Shown here: in pieces, positions 12,476-24,339 of the stretch | Layout: the number at the start of each line of letters is the position of its first letter | How positions within the stretch are numbered: the first letter of the stretch is position 1 | Assembly: GCA_039881145.1 (NCBI GenBank) | Contig: JAYKKI010000037.1 | Location: forward strand, 20,805,001-20,869,000 | DNA length: 64,000 bases | Direction: 5' to 3' | From: Druceiella hillmani | Lineage: Eukaryota > Arthropoda > Insecta > Lepidoptera > Hepialidae | Position numbers and translations under genes: made by a program | Notes under the pieces: model-generated | Databases searched by the model: none | Seen by the model: only the letters and a program-made list of their open reading frames with translations | What the model was told of the DNA's origin: nothing

Positions 12476-13974
12476 AGAGAGGTTAATGACTCCTAAAGGA
12501 TATAAATTTGATAATATTCATGTTTTTAAAATGGGATAAAATATAATTATATTTCACATACAAAATTTCAGATATTTTTTCTAATTTTACAGGTAATTGT
12601 TTACGAAATAAAAATAAATATATACAAATATCTCATATTATAATTAATTAAAACATTAAATTACACTAACAAGAAAAAATCCAATTTTATATTAATATTA
12701 CAATCTGCTCTATGCGTGGGAGTGGGTGTGTAAGTGTAAGTTCGTATTTAAAATAATTGGGAAGTTTAATACATTTATTGTTAATTACAAGTAAATCTAG
12801 AAATGATGAAAAGAAATATTAAATTGTTTTTATTTATACAACTACCATTCCACATCATTTCAAAAAATTAGAGAGTTGTCCAATCGATTAAGAAAATCAA
12901 GAAGTAAAAAATAATTTTACAAGAAAACTTAAAAAGGTATTTTTCAAATCTCTAAAGTTTCGCGGTTTATATTTATAAATATATTCTAAATAGCTACGTT
13001 TTCTAGAACATTACTTGTTACGTGATTAAAAATCCATGTAATATATAAATTTAAATTAAAAAAAAATTCGTGCAGGAGTATCCTGTATTTCCTTCAGTGT
13101 CTCAAAGATAAAAGTAAGCGAACAGAATGGTCTCCGTCCTCAATTAATGTACAGGCAGCCATAAACGAAACTTATTCAATTCGTTCAAACATATAATCAA
13201 ATAATTACCTCACAATGAGTAAAACCTGCTGAAACCTACTCGTATATCCACTCGGGTTCTTATTGAAATGCCTCTAGGGTTTCAGGACCAAAGCGGATGA
13301 ACAAAATTCCGTTGATTTAATTACACAACTAGATCTATCCGTCAATTTAATTAGATGTAACTTATCTTCTTACGAAATGGAAACGCAAAAATATTTGGGC
13401 GTTGATAAAAGTTTCACGAAAGGTTCTAGGTGACGATGGGTAAAATTAGGGAAACGTTTACAGATTTTACATGCGTGATATTTATCTGTGTTAATCTATT
13501 TTTGGTACATTTTTATTAGGCCTTAATATTCACATTAGTTTTGCTATTGAAATATGAAACAATAATTAAGAAAAAAATTATTTTAAAGACCTTCATAAAG
13601 TAACATTTATTATTTTAATCTTTACTTGTATTGATATTTTTCTACCCACAATTAACTCTTAATTCAATTATTTACATAGCTGTCCCCTATTTTAAAATAT
13701 TCCATAGTTAACTTTCGTAGAGCATAAAATAATTTCAAAATCGGTTAAATAAATTCAATAATAAAAACACGAAAAAATTGTCGCTTACAAAACCAATTCA
13801 AAAACACATTAAAAACCTTTTGAATTAAAAGAAAACATCAGTCTAGCAATACATCTTACTAGCAATGGCTTCAATTTGGTGAAGAATATTACTAGAGTGT
13901 TTTTAATATCATTTTTCATTTGCATAAGTAATGTTACTTAGTCAATATTATTTTTATTTAATACAATCCTTTTT

Positions 13975-14034
<60 letters not shown>

Positions 14035-16765
14035 TTTTCACCGGAAGTATAAATATATATAATATAAATCTAGAGGCAAAACTAGTTATAATCCTAACTA
14101 AGATAGTTAAAATGTTGTCCGTATACTAGCCAAAATGTAATAGACGTAGTGGAAAACAATTCAAACTAATTCGAATGTTACATGTATCTAAAAGTAAGCC
14201 GGTGTAAGAATCCCTGAATTTGAGGAACCCCTGAGTTTTTTTTAAATAAAGCCTTATCGCCTGACTTTCAAAAATTTACTTCTTTCGGGTAATAATTCAA
14301 TGATTTTTTTAATCGGATACTTGTCCGCTATTAATAATTAAATTTCATAATTAGCGCAGAAGTCAATGTAAATTTTTTGTTACATGCCTGTATATGTGCA
14401 TATCGAATAAGATAAGTATTTAATAGATAGATTAGAGTATCTAAAACTAAAATGGCAAGCTTTGTTATTTACAGGTTATGATAAAGTTTAGATTATGGTT
14501 TAATATATACATTTGATAAGTAATCTATGTATCGACAGTTGTATGAGTTAAAGTGCTTGTATAATTATACCTTATAAAATATATGAATTTTTACACCTGT
14601 TCGAGTAATGGAAATGAGATAAAAGGAACAATTTATATTTAGAAATTATCACAGATAACAATTACTAATAATAGTCTATGTTTAATCTTCAAGTAATTTG
14701 ACCATTCATTTTTTACTGTAAGTTCTTATAATCTTTATTTAAAGACCTATAAGTGCTTCAGTGCGTATACTTTACGCAATTTTTAAACAAAAACGCAGGT
14801 TTTAAACAAAAACATTGTTTATTTTTGTAATTTGATTTAAATGTTACCAATAATTATAACATAATCGAGAATATTAAAATATGTCAAAATATGAAATATT
14901 ACGTTTATCCCCCAATATCTTGCAATAAACCCAATGATTCCCGCAGGAGCCTTGCAAAAACAAAAATTTTTTATACTTATTAGTACACTGATTTGTGTCC
15001 GATTTCATTTTCTACATATATTTTGAAAAAAATAATATTATTCTTACGCATATTTTTAAATCAAAAAAGTATCGAAATTCAAATAATTCTTTAATGGAAA
15101 ATAACTTTCATAGCTTTCTCACAATGGATAGATAAAAAATGATATTAAGTAGCCGGCCAATATTTTATCTGATATTACGAAACAATTTTATTGGGACCCT
15201 ACAAGGATCTAATCTAGAATTAGCCTTTTCAAACGCTATCTCGCACGATGTATGAAATTAAAAGTATTTCGAGTACTTAAATTGCACTCTCCCCTTAAAT
15301 TTTTATACAAATGTTTCTGTTATTGAGATATGTACAAACTAATATGTTATATTATTATGAAAAATTTCAAGTCAGTAACTCAATCACTTTCTGAGAAGAA
15401 CGGCACTGATAAATGGACATACATACACTTGATTGATGTTTCAAGGGTTTCGGCCTTCCCTTTGTAACAGAAAACTTTTAAGCAATTCATTATAAAACAC
15501 TGTTTCCGATTTCATGTATTTATTTTTTATCACAATCTTTGTTTTCTTTCCGTTCGTATTTTCGTTCGTACGTTCCTTTTTTTACTTTTGCAATCGAAAC
15601 AATTGATACAATTCATTAGTCGATAACGGTGGAAAATTTTTGGGTTTGTTAAACGTTTTATTAGCTTAAGATTAGCATAGTTAGCAAAAGCCAGATAAAG
15701 ATTTTTGATTTATTTTTACGACCCTGATAGGAATAAGTTTTGGGTCGATTTAAAGTAAGTTTAAAGTGTGTATATAATGGCAAGTTTCATTAGAACCACA
15801 TTAAGTCATTTCATATATTATTGCCATTATGATATTGTAAGGAAATCATATCATTGCTTGTTCAATGAAAAGAGAGCCCGCAAAACCCTTCGAGTTACAC
15901 TCTGAAATCGATGCACTTTTACTAAACAATATTTTAAAATTTCATAAAACATCTGAAAAAGAATCCATCTTGAATATATATAGGCTTCGAAAATAAGTAA
16001 TAAATTTTAAAATTAAATTAAAGTCATTTAGTAAAATTGTACACTTTGCGCCAAATTCCACTGGAACAATTATTTTTGAGTTGCATATAAGATTATTATT
16101 TAAATGCCTTTATAGTGTAATGCAAATGTAATACCAAAAGGAATCGTCTTTAGAATAACTTGTGATTAACTAACTAATAATGGCTTTGTCTTTAGAATAA
16201 CAAATTTTCCACTATTATTATAAAGGAGAAGCCGAAAACATCACGATTTTTCTTTGAAGTTTTCCTACGTCGATACAGTAACAGCGAAGTCAAACCGGCC
16301 AATTTTTCTTACCTAATTTTTATTTATCATATTTTATTATACTGTTGTTATTACTATGACATAATCGGTAATATTTTAAAGTAATGAACTATATTCCAAA
16401 CACGTTTTTATAAACTAGAATTTACGTATATTTCATCTACTTGAGTATATTTAATACAAATACAGCTGCCCACATTATATAAAGATTCTCATATTGATTT
16501 TTGCCGCGAAACCATTTATAATTACTGTGTAATTTTTAACAATGGGTATTTAAATAATGATCATTATTTTTTCAATTAATTTTAACGAAGGAAAAACGAA
16601 CTTTGCTTATATCAGATTTTGCTAACAACGACGATTAAATTATTCGACTCAACGAACTTTTAAAAGACTGAAGACGGAGAGTGAACAGGTCTGGAGTATA
16701 ATTGACTTTATTATTCTTAGCAAGTTTGAATAAAAATCAGTGTTCTATAAGAAACGATAAACCAC
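12476..16765. repeat. Large tandem duplication, copy 2 (~4.29 kb)
   Basis: Immediately follows copy 1 head to tail. It starts AGAGAGGTTAATGACTCC and ends near GATAAACCACC, where similarity to the end of copy 1 (TTATAAACCAGAG) stops. It carries several small deletions relative to copy 1, including one around 14,780-14,800. No gene is seen inside. Confidence 0.93.
13977..14029. repeat. (TA)n microsatellite in duplication copy 2
   Basis: About 53 bp of TA repeats, orthologous in position to the array at 9396-9475 but shorter. Confidence 0.97.
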
Positions 16766-17420
16766 CTTATCTTTTTTTGTAATTTATAAGTGAATTTTCT
16801 GGGATAAAAAATTTATTCAAAATGCAGACATTTTTTTGAAGGTAATATTTTATTATTAATAAATTAAAAATGGTAATTTCTATATTTTTAAATCTGTTAT
16901 ATGTATAAAAAGGTAAAAACTTTCTGAATATTCATTCGTTCACTAATAACTTATCCTAGACATTTAAGTTATGAATATTAATCAATAACAATGTGTGTAA
17001 ATTTGATGTACGTTCTGGAGAGATAAAACTAACCATTCAACATTTCAAGTGAATAATACTTTAAGGTTTTGGAAACTATAATTTTTTTTTGAGTTATGTT
17101 TCACGTTTATTTAAAGACATGGTTAAAATATATGCTTTTTTGATATTTAATATACTTTGAAACAAGTATTCATGTTTTTAGCCGTACTCTTTGGATGCCA
17201 TTTACCTACACTTAATAATTTTATAAGTTACGTTTTTTTTGAAAGATTTTACATTGATGTTTTGTTTTTTTTCAAACGATTTGAACTTTATTTAAAAAAA
17301 TTACTCTTATCACTAATAAGATCAGGATGATATTGAAATATCGAACTGATGTTTGACCGTCTTTCCCCCAATCATTTTTATATTATTCGCCGCTGCTTAT
17401 GTCTGGTAACAGCGATGATC

Positions 17421-17775
17421 TATATATTAATATGTGAAAAGAAAATTTATATCCTTTCTTAAGCATCTTGTGCGCACAGAGGAGTGTGCGATCTGGCATA
17501 GTTAAAGTTTATATGGAGAAAGCTAAATTTTGTATATAATATATGTATATATTAATCTTGAAGAGAAAACTTGTTTTCGCTTTTTGAGCATATTACGCGC
17601 ACAGAGGAGTTGATATTTGGCTTAATTAAAGTTTATATGGAGAAACATATATGTATATAATATGTCTTATATTTTAATACGTGAAGATAAAACTTTTAAA
17701 TACTTTGTGGGCATATTACACGCACGGACTTGTATGAGATTTGGCATAATTAAAGTTTATATGGGAGTGCGGAAA
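17421..17775. repeat. Three-unit tandem repeat, ~117 bp
   Basis: Three diverged units share the order TATATTAATATGTGAAGA, AAAACTT, GCATATTACGCGCAC with AGAGGAGT, and GGCATAATTAAAGTTTATAT. The cores lie near 17,471, 17,596 and 17,721. No coding frame runs through the units. Confidence 0.75.
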
Positions 17776-17779
17776 GTTA

Positions 17780-19500
17780 AAATTTAACTGTGATGTATTT
17801 GATTTTAATGTGTCACAAATATATTAAATTATTTGTTACAAATACAATAAAAGATTCATTGTTTGCATTCATAGCATTATTGTCAAAGACATAATAATCT
17901 GTGGTCAACGAATCGCACAGAAGGATTTTCGCTAAACAAATTTAAAATGTCAGATTAACTTAATAAGTTTGAAGTAAACGAATAACGTTTATACTTAAAA
18001 CTTAATGAATTACGGTCGAATTTCGACCAATCGGTGACCACTATACACAAAAAAATACGTTTTATGTTTTACAGATGAAGAACAAACATATATTATTTCT
18101 AAATTTTCACTTTTCCAACTTATCGACAATCCAATGTTAATTGATTTTATATTTCTAAAATGTGACTTTCTAACTTAATAATTGACGACGATTGAATTCA
18201 TTTTAAATATGCAATCTGTACATCTACATTTAATAGGAATAAATATATTTGTGATATAATAGTTATTCGTTTCAATATTTCTTACATTTTCAGCATGAAG
18301 TGGTAGTGGATATTAAGGTAATAAAAATACCAATAAATTTAAAATCCCAACTACATTTCAAAAGATCCTGTAATTTAGTTGTTCATGTAGTTTTTTTATT
18401 GCTAAAGAGTTGCTAATTAAATTTTGCTATGGTTTAGAAATTAATAAATATTAATCTGAAACTTTAGATATGAATTAAACATATATAGAGCCTCCCACTA
18501 ATTTTTTTCGACGTTAAGTATTAGTTTATAATCTACATGTTTCTAAAGAACACAAAATGTTTACCTATTTATAGTCAGTATTTTCATCTGACACAAGACA
18601 TTTCTTAAAATGTATGTGAACAAAAATATAAAAAATTTTCACATGTATATATTTCAACACATTAAATTTCAACAAGTATTTAATTTTCATTAAAAGAAAA
18701 TTCAATAACTTAAATTAGAAGTGAAAAATAAATGCGTTTGCTTTTATTACAGTGGTATGCAAATAATTTTAATTTGCATAAATTGTTTTTCACGAGGAAA
18801 TCCTTGAAATAAAGAGAAATGCATTGTATTAGACTTCGGTAAATCCTTAAAACCTTTTAACTTTCCTCAACACTGAATATTTAATTGTTAATTTAGATTA
18901 GTCATTACATTTTAAGTCAATTATGTATTCCTAGAAATTTAGATACGCTGAGTTAGACTTTCAATACGGGAGTAGTTCATTATTTTCCGTTACGTGATTG
19001 GAATAAGAGGTTTTACATTTAGAATTGTTATAACGGTTATTGTGATTATTTTATTATAATTGTAATGGTACAGAAATTAATTTGGAAATGTGAAAGTAAT
19101 TTTGAGGATATTTTATAGCGACAACAGAAAATTAATTTTGTAACAATGACATTTTGTTATAGAGAAAACTAAATTTGAAAACTCTATTAAAAAGTGAATG
19201 AAAAATTTAGTTAATAAATAAATTGATTGTGGACAGACGTACCGGTGGCCGAGTAAGTGTGTATACGTGTTTTCATTTTATTATTTTTGTTTTTCAGGTT
19301 ATTAGTTCATGTAAAATATTTCAACACTGTTTTATGATACAAATACCAATATCCATCGAAAAGTTCAAGAAAAAATACTAAATAAAATATATGGAAAATA
19401 GCATTAATTCATATATTTTATGTAAACAAAAACAATTCTGAATGTTCCCTCTCAGTCATAATAAACAAAAATAAAGCAAACATATTTTTGCTTCCATTTC
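17780..19500. other. AT-rich DNA, no gene seen
   Basis: No gene or repeat family recognised. A GGTGGCCGAG string near 19,246 resembles the start of a serine or leucine tRNA, but no tRNA fold follows. Confidence 0.45.
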
Positions 19501-19530
19501 TCCTACGACATTATTAAATTATATGTAGTT

Positions 19531-19623
19531 TGCTGGATATGCATATATCTATGCTTCCTGTACACCCACGTAGCCCTGAAGAAAAAGGCATTAATAAATT
19601 CTGAGGAAAGTATCTCCCGATAA
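19531..19623 (+). CDS. Weak candidate: membrane-tail-like frame
   Basis: A short open frame reads CWICIYLCFLYTHVALKKK followed by ALINSEESISR and a stop. That is a hydrophobic segment followed by a basic then acidic tail, like the C-terminus of a membrane protein. In frame it is open upstream for about 15 more residues. A strong donor-like GAG/GTAAGC lies after the stop at about 19,639. The frame is too short to trust and could be chance. Confidence 0.15.
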   Translation, partial: CWICIYLCFLYTHVALKKKALINSEESISR

Positions 19624-20001
19624 AATTTTGTCTGTGCGAGGTAAGCAACTTTCAAGTTCAGAATATACCAGCTTTCACGTTGAGATTTATTATTGGAATG
19701 TTAACAACTTTATATAATAAATTGCATGATAACGTTTGTAAGAGTTTTGTTTTGAGGCCCGATAAAGTTCTTTTGCTTATGACTTTTGACGTAATTATAT
19801 TTATTTAATTAGTTTAATCTTCTAGATATGGAAATGTAATGAGAAGTATAATAGCTATAACAGTTTACAGTTTTACGGTTAGATATTTATATATTTATAT
19901 TTCTAGCGTCTACGTTTTAATAATGACAAATTAATAAATGATTGATTACCATGTTATATAGTTTCATATTGAGTAGTACATACTGCTGCGTTCTATTTAT
20001 T

Positions 20002-20716
20002 AACCGACTTCAAAAAAAGAAGGAGATTCTCAATTCGTCATAATATTTGTTTTATATATGTTCAGCGATAATTTTTTATCGAGTAGGCCGATTTTAATGA
20101 TTATTTTTTATTTGAAAGAGGATACAATAGGAGTGGTCCCATATAAATCTGATGATGAAGACCGAAAATTAACAATGAACTCCCTAACGAATGGCAGTAA
20201 ATAAAATATAATTCAAGATATTTGCCAGTGGTAGTTTTTACTTTGCAAAATAACTATCGAGCATGTCAATGTCTGATGATGGTAGTAAGTCAATCGTGAT
20301 TCAATATATTTGCTGCTAGTTAGTTGTTACTTTAGTTATTATTTTTCAAAATCTGATATGGAATTTCTGATATGGATTACAGAACTCCTCAAGTGGTAGT
20401 CGTTACTTTTCAAAATCTGATATTGAACTTTGGATGTGGAGAATGGACCTCCTCAACGGCTAGCTAGGCTATGTTGTTGATAAGCTCTAATACATAATAA
20501 TGATATGCTCTAATACATAATATAATACTTTCTATACCCAGTAACTTTTAATAAATTTATAATATTTTAAGAAAGAAAATAAGTGAATGTTAGTTATAGC
20601 GCGATGATTAATATATTAATCACTAAAAATTATAAAATAAAATATCTTTTAAAAAACCGTCTTCAAAAAAGAAGATTATTTTTTACTTTTTCGTACCTCC
20701 TTTTTTGAAGTCGGTT
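20002..20716. mobile_element. Non-autonomous element with AACCGACTTC inverted ends
   Basis: Starts AACCGACTTCAAAAAA (20,002-20,017) and ends with its exact reverse complement (20,701-20,716). A second, inward copy AACCGTCTTCAAAAAA at 20,655-20,670 makes the 3' end a ~60 bp hairpin. Internally there are two to three imperfect repeats of a CTCCTCAACGGCTAG-type sequence with AGTNGTTACTTT (near 20,190, 20,380 and 20,445). Elements with this AACCGACTTC end are abundant in insect genomes, from memory. No protein is encoded. Confidence 0.7.
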
Positions 20717-21740
20717 TTTTAAAATATATTTAATATATTATTAACATCATACATACTAATAAAAGTTTCTGGATCAACAAATATTTCTCGGTGTAAGTAA
20801 TATTACTTTTTATATATAATAATATTTAATATTTTCCCAAAAGAATAGCACAGGATATAAAATTGGCTCTCATCATTTTTTTTGTACCTGGAGTATAATT
20901 GAATTCAACGATAAAAACATTTCAGGGATTCCGCAATTCTCTATCTGTTCATAACATATTTTCAAATTTAAGGCAAAAATGTAAACATTTGTGAAAATAA
21001 TGCGACTAAATAAAAAGAAAAAGATATGAATTTGGTCACTTCTTAAGGAATTAGTATTTTTACAAAATTGTTTGTAGCTACATATAATTCGCAATATTAT
21101 TTCTATAAGACAATTCGCAATATTAGTTCTATAGAATTTTTAAGTCATAAAGTTACTTAATAAGAATTTGTCATTGACTAATAAGGTATATAACTATTTA
21201 AATATGTTTATATTTTTATTTTGAGATTGTTTGTTAATTAGTAATGTGTACCGCGATTTTGTTTAATATGTTTGTTATCCGAGTTATTTGTATATCTCGA
21301 AACGATTTAAAGAAATATTTTATTTAAGCATTTATATAAGTATAATTTTACTTACTGACTAAAATTTATGTCTGTGTTGAATTTGACATCTCATTTAGTT
21401 TGAAATAAATTCCCAGCTGATAAACGCATATTAAGATTTTATGTGTCACAGCCGGTTTGAGACGCTTATCACGATGTCTACATAACAATGAGCACAAATT
21501 ATAGAAACGTGATAAAACGAAAGTGACTTGGCAATTTCAGAATATCGTTTCGTATTATTATTTTTTGATAACTTATTTTTCGACTTTTTGGAAGACAAGG
21601 GATTTCCACAAATACAGGTACGATTGGATGTCTTATTATAAGCACATATAAAATTGACTACCTAATTGTCCTCAGTTGAGAAACCAATTCGTTGCACATA
21701 ACACTGTCGTTTGAATCGGCATATTGAGTTAAGTAAGTGT

Positions 21741-21853
<113 letters not shown>

Positions 21854-22859
21854 TTTTTTTAAATATTCGCTTAGAGAAATAATTGAGGCATAATCAAAGA
21901 CAATGAATTTAGGTTATATTCCTTTTTCGTTTCATTTACTTTATACCGACAATCTGTAATCCATAAATACGTAACAAATAAATAAATAATGTTTGGAAGG
22001 AATAAAATAAAGTCCAGTATTAAACATTTAGCCATGCCCAAATAGTTATTCATAAATGCACGTAGTATTTTGAATGAAATTTTAATACTACTGGATAAGA
22101 AAAAAATATAAAATGGTTTTCGATTACATGTAACCACTTTTGTTTAATAGGAGTTAAGAGAAAGGCAAATACTAATTTGCTGGCACTCGAGGTAATTTAA
22201 TTTAGTATGCCTAATTAAGAATATTAAAATTTTGATATACCGTCAAACATCTTGCTGCGCGTTGGACATGCTTACGCATAGTATATTAGGCTACCCATAT
22301 ATTGCGTTCTTAATTAACGCTCTAATTAGAGTTTCTTCATGCAATTCATCAAACAAATAATTGCAAGATAGGAATCCGAATACGTTAAGCAAGATTATAT
22401 CGTTTTTTTAAAATTTCCAAGTATTTCATGAAACAATTGTTATTTATAAGTCACGATAGAAGTGTGACATCTTACTTAAAATTATGACCTGTATTATTTT
22501 GGACGTGATTTTTAAAATGTTTTCCTTTCTAAATTAATATTAGCGAGTAGTACTAATAACCCAAAATCTTCAATCTGTTCTTGGTTTGTGTTGTTATAAA
22601 TTATTGTATATCACTTAACTTTCACGTTTTTCCCTATTACTTTTGAAACTCAAATGGAAAAGTATTGGAAAATTTATAAAACACCAAAAGTAATAATGCC
22701 TGCATTATGCGCAACATTGGCATTATTATGGATGGGAATCCCCAAAATTTACTTTCATTTTTTATTATAAATATCAGCTAGGAAACAGATATTATTGATA
22801 AAGTACTATGAAAATTAATAATGTTGTGTTCTTTCCTTTGGTCCATTCATTAATCTGAT

Positions 22860-23110
22860 AATGCGTTTTAGGATTTCGTAGCCAAACTAGGAACCTTAAA
22901 GTATCGTTATGTCCATCTATGTTTGTCAGACGGTCTTTCTATTATCTACATGTCACCGTTGCTTTACTTGCATACTATTAGCTCTATTAAGGTGAAATTT
23001 TACTTGCTTATAGATATTTAAAATGACTCTAAAGTTATGTTAATGGAATTTTTTAAAAACATAAGATGGCGTTAAAACTGTAGTAAAAAATAAGATAATA
23101 TTCTAAACGT
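22860..23110. repeat. Dispersed repeat of insect type
   Basis: The stretch starting GGATTTCGTAGCCAAACTAG then GAACCTTAAAGTATCG, followed by CATCTATGTTTGTCAGACGG, resembles a widely dispersed insect repeat containing a GCGGAGCCCGAACTAGGAAC-like segment and a run of TCTGTCCGTC. The identification is from memory and the copy is diverged. It encodes no protein. Confidence 0.4.
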
Positions 23111-23395
23111 ATAGAAGATGTATAACGTGATACAAGCTGAAACTTTTTCAGATCTCTTAGAAATGAAAAAAATAAACGAATAAGTTTAATTTCGTTTTAA
23201 CAAATTTTGCAAAAATTATAAAATTACCTTTATTATATGTATCAACAAATAAATATTATTGTATTAGTTTTTATAGTATATAAAAATTATAATCATAAAT
23301 GCTGTTTAGATCTTGGAGCACGCTGTGTAATTATGAGAAGAACATTGCTAAGTGAATAAAATTCAGAATCGGAAAGTATGCAATAAGTTTTAAAC

Positions 23396-23398
<3 letters not shown>

Positions 23399-23449
<51 letters not shown>
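23399..23449. repeat. (TA)n microsatellite
   Basis: About 51 bp of uninterrupted TA repeats. Confidence 0.97.
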
Positions 23450-23453
<4 letters not shown>

Positions 23454-24014
23454 ACTAATATTTGTAATAAGAGTTATTTTGTGTACAAAAAAGTGTTTTG
23501 TCATTAATATGTGCTATTTCGTTTACCGACTTTTATAATATGAATATGGGATTTCTAAGAGTCAAAATAACTATTATTCAGAAATAGAAAGGTTTAAATG
23601 AATTTTTTAATACATGACTTCTAACAACATCGAAAATATTTAATAACATTATGGCTTCCATTTTAGGGGTAAATACCCATAAAAGTAGAATTTCTCTTTT
23701 TTATTTACTTTGTACAGAATTTATAAACTAATAAAAATACACTTGTACTTCAATTTATAAATATTCCTTCCAACAAATCTAGACTTTTGCCAGATTTTGG
23801 CTTTTGCCTTATAATTCAATCTAGAAATTTGAGAAAAATATTGTTTTATTTTTAAAATATAGTAAATATATTATAATTTTGTTTAAGCTTTTCAAAATGA
23901 GAAAATTTAAAAAAGGGATGATGTTTTCTAAAATTTTTAAAATTTTGAATATATCATAAAAACTCCTGTTTATGTTAAAAAATTATTGGAAAAAAATTCG
24001 AAACATAAAGTATA

Positions 24015-24327
24015 GAATATATTTGGCGTTAATTTTGTAGAAATTCATTATTCACAATTAAATGAAACTACGTGATGTAGTATTATTTCTACTTTCTATG
24101 ATTTTTTTTACCGCGGCCTAGGTTTCGTTGTATTACAACATCTTCAGGTGGGATATTAGCAAAGATTAACTCTTAGGAAACATATAAATGCTGTTGGATG
24201 TTCCTAAGAGTTAATCTTTGCGAATATCCCACCTGAAGATGTTGTAATACAACGAAACCTAGGTCGTGGTACAGAAATCAAAGAAAGTAAAAATAATACT
24301 ACATCACGTAGTTTCATTTAATTGTTG
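24015..24327. mobile_element. Penelope-derived foldback insertion A with hammerhead ends
   Basis: Two opposed copies of one ~140 bp 3' end. The left arm (minus) runs from 24,015 and the right arm (plus) ends at 24,327, with the axis near 24,185 inside ATGCTGTTGGATG. The insertion is flanked by the 12-bp direct duplication ACATAAAGTATA (24,003-24,014 and 24,328-24,339). The left end carries the ~40 bp extension with TTTGGCGTTAATTTTGTAG; the right end stops at TTTAATTGTTG. The right arm has an intact-looking hammerhead. The left arm's ribozyme is altered at the cleavage triplet and in stem I. Confidence 0.9.
24229..24269 (+). ncRNA. Hammerhead ribozyme, intact core
   Basis: Stem I CCAC (24,229-24,232) pairs with GTGG (24,266-24,269). 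Core CTGAAGA is at 24,233-24,239, which fits the CUGANGA rule because position 7 is free. Stem II GTTGT/ACAAC has an AAT loop, then GAAA at 24,254-24,257. Stem III is A-U plus C-G with a CTAG loop. The GTC cleavage triplet gives predicted cleavage after 24,265. One unpaired U (24,240) sits between the core and stem II. Very short stem III is characteristic of hammerheads reported in Penelope-like elements. Confidence 0.8.
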
Positions 24328-24339
24328 ACATAAAGTATA

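Noticed and set aside
19240..19275. GGTGGCCGAG string resembling a tRNA-Ser/Leu 5' end
   Set aside because: No anticodon arm, TPsiC box or acceptor complement follows within 100 bases.
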